Assembly (NCBI GenBank): GCA_905178155.1
Contig: CAJINV010000004.1
Location: 5,166,242-5,230,241, forward strand
Length of the DNA: 64,000 bases
Direction: 5' to 3'
From: Amoebophrya sp. A120
Taxonomy: Eukaryota > Sar > Dinophyceae > Syndiniales > Amoebophryaceae
Below the pieces are notes generated by a model. That model ran no database searches, was not told where the DNA came from, and saw only the letters and a list, made by a program, of their open reading frames with translations. Each line of letters begins with the position of its first letter. The first letter of the stretch is position 1. Made by a program: the position numbers and the translations under genes. Positions 55,447-64,000 of this stretch are shown here, in pieces.

Positions 55447-58400
55447 TTATTCGACACGTGGCAAGACGACAGTGTCTATGTAAACGTTGTTCCGTTCCCA
55501 AAACGCTTCCTGCTCCTCGTCGTCGTCCTGCTCCCTTGCCAAGTAGCGGTCGATGTACCCCCTTGCCAAGTTGCGACCACCCCGAGCCGAATTCATCCCC
55601 ACCTTTCGCAAGGCCAACATCGTTCCGCTCTCGTCCGGCGCGGTCAGGCCCCAGGTCGCAGAGAAGGAACTGTGGTAGTTCTTCACTAAGATTTGGGAGG
55701 GAAACTCAGCAGGTCGTGGTGCACCGACGTAGTTCTTAGCTTGTTGTTCATCTTTATAATCCGCAGGAGTTCGAAGCGACTCGTCGTCGTAGTTCTCATG
55801 TAGTTCTACTTGACTGCTAAACGCCGAGTAGTGCAGCGTGCAAAACACCCTATTGGTTCCGCGTAACCGGTGCAGCTGCACGACTAGGGGTCCAACGGAC
55901 GGCTGCTTTTTGTCCGCAATAACGACGAAATTTTTGTGGACCGAAGCTGTCATGAACTGCGCGTTGAACCGCGGCTTGTTCTTACTCGCCGTGAACGCGG
56001 CAACGTCTTCCGGGGAATTTTTCACAATCGAATCCGTCGGCTCGATGATGTTATTCGTGGGGAGAATTTGGTCTAAATGGAGCTCCTCCACATTTTCTGT
56101 AGTTTCATCACCGTGCCCTTCGATTTTCTCGTCGTCGTCCACCCTCAGTCGATTCTTCTCATCATCTCCCTCGCCGGAGGATGAAATGCTTTCTTGTCCA
56201 GCTTCGCTCTCGTTTGGCGTAGTATACGTTTCACCTTGCGGCCGACGGCTGCTGCTCGACGAACTGGAAGGATAGCCATCCTTTTCCGATTTTTTTGTCT
56301 CCTTCTTCTTCATCCCGCCAGCAGCAGTACTTCTTCTATCAACGTTCTTTCCCAGTTTATTTAGCTCCGCAGTAGAGCTGCAACTTCTCCCCGCAAGAAG
56401 CTTGCCGAGGGGCGACTGCAACATCATCTTCGACGTGGACAACACAGAGTCTTCGGCACTACTTTTTCCGTTTGTGCTATCGTAGTTCACCTTGCGAAGG
56501 AACATCAATTCCGCCCTGCGCTCCTCCATCGCCTCCAGGCAGTATCTGGGCTGGACCGCGCGAAGCACTGCGATTTCCGAGTCGCCCGTAAAGCCCAAAA
56601 CGACTTCCTCCGTGCGATTCGAACTTATCACGTACTCCGCCAGCTCCGGGTAGCCGCGGGCGAGCGGGCGGATAGAGAAGATGATCTCCGTGGCGGTGAG
56701 GAATTTGAGGCAGTTGACCATGATCTGCGCGGGCAGATCCACGGACGGCGTGTCAGTCTCAGTGTTAGTGTCTGGGAAATTGTTATTGTACCCCTCTTTA
56801 TTCCAAGAACCACCTCTAGTAGTTCGATTCTTTCCCCCCTTCGCGCTCCACACTTGCCGCATCTGCCTCCATGCCGCATTCCAGAACTGCAGAGAAACAT
56901 CCGTCATCTTTGCTCGCTCTTCCTCCGACAGAGCGAAATCTGGATGCTTCGGCGCGGGGCACCGCCGAATGATCGGATACAGGGTTTTTTGCTTCGCCGC
57001 GCGCTTGAATAGTAACTTCGAACAGGAGGTTCTACTTTGTTCGTGGGTGGTACGATTGTTCTTGCAGCTCATTTTGCGATATAGAGGCTTCATTTTGCTC
57101 GTCTTCGAGTACTTCTCAAACATCTCCTTGCGCAATTCCGGCACGGGAAATTGCCCGTGCGGTGTCATGCTGGCGATCAGGAGGTCTTTTCGGTACTGCG
57201 CTCGGTCCTTCTCCGCCCGGGACAAGAACGGGACATTGGTGTGGTCGACGTCATCACCCTCGCCGACGTCGCGCTCGAATCTCATCGGGTCATTTAACCG
57301 TGCTTCCCAGGGACGAGAATCCTCACTGCCTCCTCTACTGCTCGTCCCGTCGGAATCGAGATCCATCTCGTCGTCCATCTGCTCCTCTGACAAAGAAAAG
57401 TTATCTTCATCGACCGAAGAAGAGCCTGAATTTTCATCCACTTCGGACGATATTTCTCCGCTCCTGCTTGATTTTATTTCAACATTCCGATGGACAACAA
57501 CATCATCTTCCGTGTGGTTGCTATCATCGTCCCCACTCGAAGAAGAAGACGTGGCCAAGGAGGAGACTGCGGATTGCTCGACTAAGTTTTGTTCTTTTCC
57601 TGCCGCTGGTGCAGGAGGAACAAAATCGTGGTCGCGCGGCGTCACATAGTTCGACAGGGGTACAACATCTTCAACCTCCATATTATTCTCCTCGTGATCT
57701 ACTTCGCTGTTTTGATGTTCTTCCTTAAGATTGGTCGTGTTACCCGTCAAGGAAGCTGCTGAAAATTGAACCTCCTGTTGGTCCGCCTGGTCGTGGTTTT
57801 CTTCTTCCGCGCTCACTTCCTCCATGGGTTCGTAGTACAACTCCAGCTCGTGGTTCGAGCGGTGTGTCGTGGAGGTGGCAGACGGCTGGGGCTGCAGCGG
57901 CTCTCCTTGCAGCTGCCCTTTGCTATCAACACTTCCTAGAGCTGCAGACGAGGAGGAGGAAAAGAGATCTCCCAGCAAGGGGCTGTCCCTGTTATTTGAT
58001 TTGACGCGCTTGGCACTGGTCCGGCTCTTCCCCTTAACTTCCGTGGTCTTGTTGCAGCTTTTGGGGTTGATAGAAAAAGAGCTGTTGTTCAACATCTCTG
58101 CAGTTGTGTTTTTGCGACCATCCACAACAAGGTCGCTCGCTCTTTGATCGCAAACTTTGGAGGACATCAAAAAAGTGGACGAGGTACTACATTGTTGTAA
58201 GCCAGACTCTTTTGCAGCTGCGCCGTCAGTTCTCTGTCTTCCCTGATTGAATGACAGCGACGCCAGGAGTTGTGCCTGCACCTCGGGACGACGCTCGTCT
58301 TCCTCCGAAGACATCGATGCCTCTTCGCCCTCAAACTCGGCCCGAGACCGTTTTGGCGACACCGAACTGTTTCGTTGGGAGGCGGCAGCGACTGAAGAGG

Positions 58401-61400
58401 AAACTCTTGTGGCGACTGCCACCTCCGGTGGTGTCGTGTGCTTTTTAACACCTGTTTTCGGTATGGAAAGATTATGCCGACGATACTAGGACACTGATGG
58501 GTGAGAGGAGGAAAGTGATCATGGCCATGGGTTCGACAATTCCAAATTTGAAATCCATTTTGATTGTGTTTTAGGGGCCGTGCCAGTCGCTGCCGGCCCT
58601 GGCGTACAGAAACAAAAGGAAACAGTGAATAGGTGAATATTGCATATTCAGTACCTTGATGTCCCTTTTTTTGGTTTGTCAACAATCTCTTTGCCTCAAA
58701 ATTTGCTGCTGCATTTCTTACTACTTCTCTGTCGCTCGGAGAGGACGGCGAGGAGGACGATACAGCCGCGGATGAAGAATTCATTGCTACTGAATCTGCT
58801 GCAAAAATTTCTCCTTCTTGTGACGGGGAACGGCCAACATGAAGATCGTCTCTTGTTCTAGTGGGCTTCGGCATCTTTCCCTCATCGGTACAACAACCAG
58901 CGCGTTCTTCCTTTTTACCGCTGCTCTTCATTTCCACCATTTGTTCCGCTTCGGCACTGCTGATAGTCGGGATGTCAGACAGATTGACAACCACAACGTA
59001 CCAGAACATCAAGTACCGGTTAAGTAAACTGCCCAGGCTCGTTTCCACCGGTTGGGCGAGGTCCCGCCGCATCTCCGAGCCATAATCAGCTAGATTCGCA
59101 TTTGTTCTAACCCTTTGGACCGGATTCTTTTTCGCGGAGAAGTATATGTCCGGGCTGTGCCGGGACAGAATCTTCGACGGGTAGGCCAGCGGCCTCTCGG
59201 TCTTGGGGAACCGGCACAGGAGCTCGGAAAAGAACGGGGTCCGGGTGAGGTGGGGGACGTGCGGGTGCTGGTCTGCGCGATTGGGTACGATAGTCTCGTA
59301 CAACGGCCACAGTCGGTTGTCTGGGACGAGCGGACCACCGCTTTCAACATCCTGTTCGTTCTCGTTTTGGAGGTCGAGCAGGTTGTTCTTGAGGTCGTTC
59401 TCATTCCCAATCTTGCGCTGGTGGTCAATGACACCACCAGTGTAATCTGTATTGCTGTTCAATATCATCGTCGCCATCCCCAATGGATTGGAGCTGCTCT
59501 CTGCGGTCGTAGAGGAAGTGGATCGAGAGTTGTTCAACGGAACAAACAAGGCTGGTGGTCGCGTAATTACATTTGCTCTCCCTTGACCTTGTTCGGCAGT
59601 TCTCGCATCAAAAATGTGTGTCAAGTTCTGCACCCGCCGGCTGTGTTGCGTGAACCGCATGATTCTGCCGTCCAACCCGGCGGTGTACAGATACTTCGCG
59701 TTTCCTTCACTGTTCAAAATCGTGGACGCCTGCACAGAGGGAACATTCCCCCGGTTGCCCTGCTCGCAGGTGCTTATGCATTGCAAAAGTACCGTATAAT
59801 CCTATCGCTCTAGTCCTAGTGGTAATTCCATTTAACACATTTTTTCCTCAGCGAGAAAAAAGTTGACTTCTCATGCTGATTAGCGACCAAGTAGACAGAT
59901 ATGTAGTCCTGCATCATGCTTGCAATTGGTCATCTTCTATACGAGTACGATACGACGGACTTTTGCAATCCATAGTGGTGACCTTGGACAGATTTTCCCG
60001 ATCCCACCACACCCGGGAATTGACCACCTCCCGGCCCGTCCGGAGGTACGTTTTCTCGGTTTCCGTCATGGGTAACACATCCGCCAGGCTCGACCCGTCC
60101 GGGAACGCGGGGATCGGGTCGTCCGATTTTTCGTAGAAAAACTCCATTTTTGGATATTCCGTGTCGGCTGTTTTTTTGAGCGGTAGCTGCTGCTGCTGCC
60201 CAGGGGTCTCACTCTCGGCCGTAGAGCGGCGGGGGTCGCACACAACTCCGCGGAGGATAAAAGACCCATCGTTCGTCGCATAGTAACTCGGGTTGTCCGT
60301 GTACTGTCGGAGGTCCAGGTTTGGAGTTTTCTTAAAAATTTCCAAGATGTCGTGCTCGGATCGGACCACTCGCGTTCGCTTTGGTAGTTCTATTTTCATT
60401 GGATCTCCTTTCAACGGTTGTAGTTGCGCGTTAGAACTTTTATTTTCTTGGAGCTGCTGCTGATCCTGCCCTGAATTGGCATTGGTTGCCTTCGCTGTCG
60501 AAGACCAACTAGAAATCGCCGTGCTGCTCTTATCTACTGCTCCAACAGGAATTTTCGGTGCTGGAGGATGGTCCCGTAGTACTTCTGCTGGTTCTCCTAC
60601 GTCACCCATCTTCTGCTCCAGAGGAGTGTCCTCGTTATCAGACTCGGTCAGCTCGAGTTCTTTCCCCTTCCCTTCCACCTCCACTGATCCGTCGTGCCAC
60701 TTTTTTAACACGTAAATGTCCACGGGCCAACGTGGACGATGAATCCCCCCGTTTTCTTCTTGCCTCTGCGCCAACTTTCGCCACCGCAGCGGGGAGATTT
60801 TGAAAGTGGTCTCCGTCATTGATTTTGATGTCGTTGTGCTACTTCTACTTTCATCATCATCCTCGCCTTCCCGTCCTGGCAACACGATCGGCGCCAGCGT
60901 GACCTCCTTCAGGGTGACATAGGGTTCGAAGACAAACTATCCTATGGAAAAACGTCTCCGCCCCGTAGTCAAGTTGGGAACGTAGCAACACAAATCCAGA
61001 AGTTTTGGGAGCCACGCATGACAAGTTGCAGTCCGTAGAAGTGTGGTGCATGTTAGCAAGGGCAGTCGCATCGCAAATCCATCTGCTTATCCTGTTTGCA
61101 GCATTACAAATGCCAAAACACGATTGGAAATGCCTCCCTTGGCTGGGAACGCGCATTACAAATGTTCGTGCAATTGCAAATGTGCATGACAACTCTGGGG
61201 TGGGGACGTTTTTACACAGGATACAAACGCCTTGTTGAAGGACTTCGGCTGCATTTTCGCCTTCGCGTGGTCGACCAGGTCGGGTTTTCTCGTCCGCAGA
61301 TTCCACGTCGAGATCCGCGGCTCATTCGGCGCTGCGCGACGGAGTGCTTCCTTCAACGCGTTACGCTTCTCCGACGCTGCGTCCTCGGTCAATTCCGGGC

Positions 61401-63605
61401 CTCGCTGCCACCAAAACCGGTGGGACCCGATGCGGAAATCCTCTTCCGGAATCAGGGACCGGCCGTCGTAGCGGACAAAGGCTTGGTGGGTGGGGTCCCA
61501 GACCCGAACCACGTGGTCGTTGCACCCGACACAGAGAGTGTTGTGGTTGTACGACAGGCCCCAGGCTGGGGTGGCGAGATGGGAGCTGAAAAACGCATTT
61601 TCGTTGTTAGCAGCGTGCACCCTCGCGGGCGCCATGGGGTCGAGCAGCCACTCCACCTCGCCCGTCCAGCGGTAGGCCAGCGGGATGGGATACTGGTGCA
61701 GGAGTGAAGAAGTCTTGCTGCTTTTCCTGTTCATCATTGTTCGCGGCGGGGGTTGAAAGGAAGTGACTTTATTCGTGGACAAACCAGCACTGGAGCTCGA
61801 GCTCCTGCTGCATATTACATTTATTTTCCCCTTTAATATTTCTGCTTTTTCCTCTTCTTCTTCCGCGGCTTTTTTCGCTTCCAAAACGTGTTCCAGTACC
61901 TCGTCCAGATCGAAAAAAGAAACTCCGTCGTCGTGCGTGCACACGAGGCAGTCGCGCTTGCGGCTGTTCTGCGGCAACCCCCGGGCCCGCATCAGATAGG
62001 TGTACGGGTTGTGCATTGCAAATACGTCTGGGTCTGGAAGACAACTGGAAGGTTTGTCAGGCACATTTTGCATGACCCATGCCGTCTGTGATGTATGCCC
62101 TAGCATCAGAGACTTCTTGGGGACTTTTTGATGCCTATTCCACATGAGAAATGTCCTTTCTGCGTAGCAAAAACTGAGCTCCTCTTCTTGCCACTCATGC
62201 AATACAAATTTATTTTGGAATCCAAAAACAGCATGACAAGTTGCACTCTGCTAGATCCAGACATATTTGCAGTTGATACGGGTCGCTGAGCACCAACCGC
62301 GGCTCGCGGATCTCGTCCTCCGCGATGTGCAAATCTCTGGCCAAATATCCTGTGTAAAAATGTCCCCACCTCCCCAGAGTTGTCATGCAGATCTGCAAGC
62401 ACAAGAGCATTTGTAATGCGCATCCCCATGAGAGGCATTTCCCAGCAAGTTTTGGAACTTGCAATGCTGTAAAAAGCATAGGGAGATGGATTTGCTATGC
62501 GGCTTTCCTTGCTAATAACTGCACTACACTACAGCCTGAAACTTGTCATGCGTGACTCCCAAAACTCCAAGGTTTGTGTTGCAAAATTCCCATCTTGTCT
62601 CTGGTGTGCGGGCCCCGTTTTTACTCAGAATACCAAAACCACGTTGTTCAGCCGCGGCGCCCGGCCGAGCTGCTTCCCCGGGGGCAGCGGGCCGAGCGGG
62701 TGCAGCGTGGTGACCTTCTGCAACTCGAAACACGCATTATGGTTGAAGTCCGGGGTGAGAAGCTTCTTTTCCTCTGTTTCGAGGACCAGTTTCTGGTACT
62801 CTTTTTCGGACTGTTGTTCGGAAAGGGTCGGGAAGGTTGACTGGAACAACGTCCTGGTCAAGTCGTTCAAGGTGCCACTGATAACTTCGGAGGTGTCAAC
62901 GACATCGTGGTGATTTGATGCCCTTGATGTCTCCAATGCGGTCGTGGATGTTAATACCTTCGTGCTCGTCGTGGGGGGCAAATCGCTTTTTACCACTGCT
63001 TTTTCTTGCGATGTACAACTAGTGGCGCCGGCGCTGACCGTGGTTGTTGATGCGACACCTCCTGGGTCTTTATTTTTCCTTTTTTTCCCCACCATCAGGA
63101 AGACTTCGATCGTGCTGAAACAGAGACAGAAGACGAGATTCCGGCACTCATCCCGCACGAGCGAATTGATGCAGGGTCCGTTGCGTCCCTCCACCAGCCG
63201 CACGCCCAAGCTTTTCAGGTTCGTGCTGATTTGTCTGCGGAGGGAACAGGCTGGTGACATTCTTGATGTCGTGGTCCTCTCTGTCTGTTTCCTACCATTT
63301 TCCTCCGCAACAGCGTTCCAATTTTCCTCTGGAACCGGTTGATGTATCTCTGTGTTCATCCGGATTTTCTCCATTATGATTTTCGAGTCCTGAATCGACT
63401 GCTCCCACGTTTTGTCAATCACTTGCACGGCATCGCGGTCGAGTATAACATCCTGCCCATACTGTTCATCGTCTTTCTTTTTCAGAGTCCGCAGCGCAGC
63501 CAGGGTCTCCGGGCGCTGCACCGCTAGGAAACGCGCCGCGGCAGGGTCGTCACCGTTCAGAAGAATTTCCGGTCCGAACAGGCACTTATTATCTCGCAGA
63601 TTTTA
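55447..63605 (-). CDS. Giant WD40 and F-box-like protein, six exons
   Basis: Exon 1 (about 63605-62638) reads KCLFGPEILLNGDDP, then a partly disordered region. The start codon is not visible and may lie to the right. Exons 62345-62277, 62009-61223, 60937 to about 59975, about 59773-58655 and 58451-55447 join in frame: LSDP to YTYLMRARG, NKAF to VFEPYVTLKE, KGHQ to GVKKHTTPPE. WD40-like strands are HNTLCVGCNDHVVRVWDP and KYLYTAGLDGRIMRF, with CLVCTHDDGVSFFDLD before them. The last exon is acidic and Ser-rich, then LPAQIMVNCLKFLTATEIIF resembles an F-box. The product is about 2,300 residues. The 58654-58452 intron is GT-AG; the other four are introners. A role as a ubiquitin-ligase substrate receptor is an inference. 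Confidence 0.7.
59776..59974. mobile_element. Introner, family IE-4
   Basis: TTGCAAAAGTACCGTATAAT at the left and ...GAGTACGATACGACGGACTT at the right. The TSD is unclear (CACC-like). Joins LSKVT to TCEQGNRG in the WD40 gene. Confidence 0.78.
60938..61222. mobile_element. Introner, family IE-3
   Basis: TATCCTATGGAAAAACGTCT at the left and GGGGACGTTTTTACACAGGA at the right. TSD ACAAAC at 60932-60937 and 61223-61228. Restores NKAFVFEPYV. Confidence 0.92.
62010..62276. mobile_element. Introner, family IE-1
   Basis: GCATTGCAAATACGTCTGGG at the left and ...CCAGACATATTTGCAGTTGA at the right. TSD TACGGGT at 62003-62009 and 62277-62283. Restores VLSDPYTYLM. Confidence 0.92.
62346..62632. mobile_element. 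Introner, family IE-3
   Basis: TATCCTGTGTAAAAATGTCC at the left and CCCCGTTTTTACTCAGAATA at the right. TSD CCAAA at 62341-62345 and 62633-62637. Restores NNVVLARDLHIA. Confidence 0.9.
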
Positions 63606-64000
63606 TGCAGTCACGGCGGAAGGATCACCCGATGGATGATCGCTCGATGGGAGCATCTCCCACTGCGTCGCACGAGGAGGCGCCCTGGAAGCACCTACCC
63701 CCGCCGTGGGAGATATCTTGCGACCTCTGTCCTACCCCAACACAGATTGGAGCGGCGCGAGGCCCAGCGACCCATCCGAAGTAACTACCGACCCAGACCA
63801 CTGGCTCATCTCGTAAAACTAACCGGGAGGGCGGGTGGGCAAATAAACTTCAACCCAGAACGGGAAGAGGCTCGCCCTCACAGTCATCAGGTCCCGGCTA
63901 CCGGAAAAGGGCGAGGCTCGGACAGACATAAAATATCGCCCGTCCAGCCTCAGCCTAGGCTCACAGGCTCGCTAGCCTGCTACTGCCCGGGCATGCATTT
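63606..64000. other. GC-rich right edge, no gene supported
   Basis: Composition turns GC-rich, with a TATA-like ATAAAATAT near 63930, recalling the blocks at 150-1010 and 22480-23660. The first exon or promoter of the WD40 gene may lie here, but no ATG in the right frame joins it. Confidence 0.4.

Overview
The window is nuclear DNA from a protist and most resembles a syndinian dinoflagellate of the Amoebophrya type. Three things point there. Protein genes are cut by introns, including an eukaryote-type glutaminyl-tRNA synthetase and a histone H3 variant. Every gene I can support, about 16, lies on the minus strand, a long one-way array as in dinoflagellates. At least 20 introns are introner elements: short DNA-transposon-like insertions with terminal inverted repeats (TIRs) and 4-7 bp target-site duplications (TSDs). 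Removing each element plus one TSD copy restores the reading frame, often without an AG acceptor. The genus assignment is an inference; the introns and strand bias are read directly.

Layout from left to right: a GC-rich block between inverted arrays of a 12-bp motif (1-1740) next to a glutaminyl-tRNA synthetase whose 3' end is missing (1829-3573); a 210-bp hairpin (4249-4459); a MerT-like membrane protein fused to an HMA metal-binding domain (4581-6652); a Gln/Asn-rich protein (7748-10190); very large acidic low-complexity coding regions (10745-19640), split by a 1.1-kb palindrome that ends at an undetermined base (13391); a lipocalin (20677-21567); a gene-poor GC-rich stretch (21.6-23.8 kb); multi-pass membrane gene MP1 (about 24.1-29.4 kb), which carries a 1.7-kb introner containing a 92-bp satellite; a single-pass membrane protein (30314-31462); two tandem leucine-rich-repeat genes (32731-37197); three small hypothetical genes and one multi-pass membrane gene (38.4-46.3 kb); MP2, a diverged copy of MP1 with an in-frame TGA (47286-51457); a candidate centromeric histone H3 with a very long tail (52673-54478); and a giant WD40/F-box-like gene (55447 to about 63.6 kb).

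The genes do not form an obvious pathway. What ties the window together is genome architecture: one-strand transcription, repeated introner invasion (seven TIR families sharing a terminal TAT and a subterminal GCATnACAAA-like word), satellite arrays, and palindromes. MP1 and MP2 carry introners at different positions, so most of those introns arose after the duplication. Ordinary GT-AG introns occur in the same genes. No tRNA, rRNA or CRISPR was recognised.
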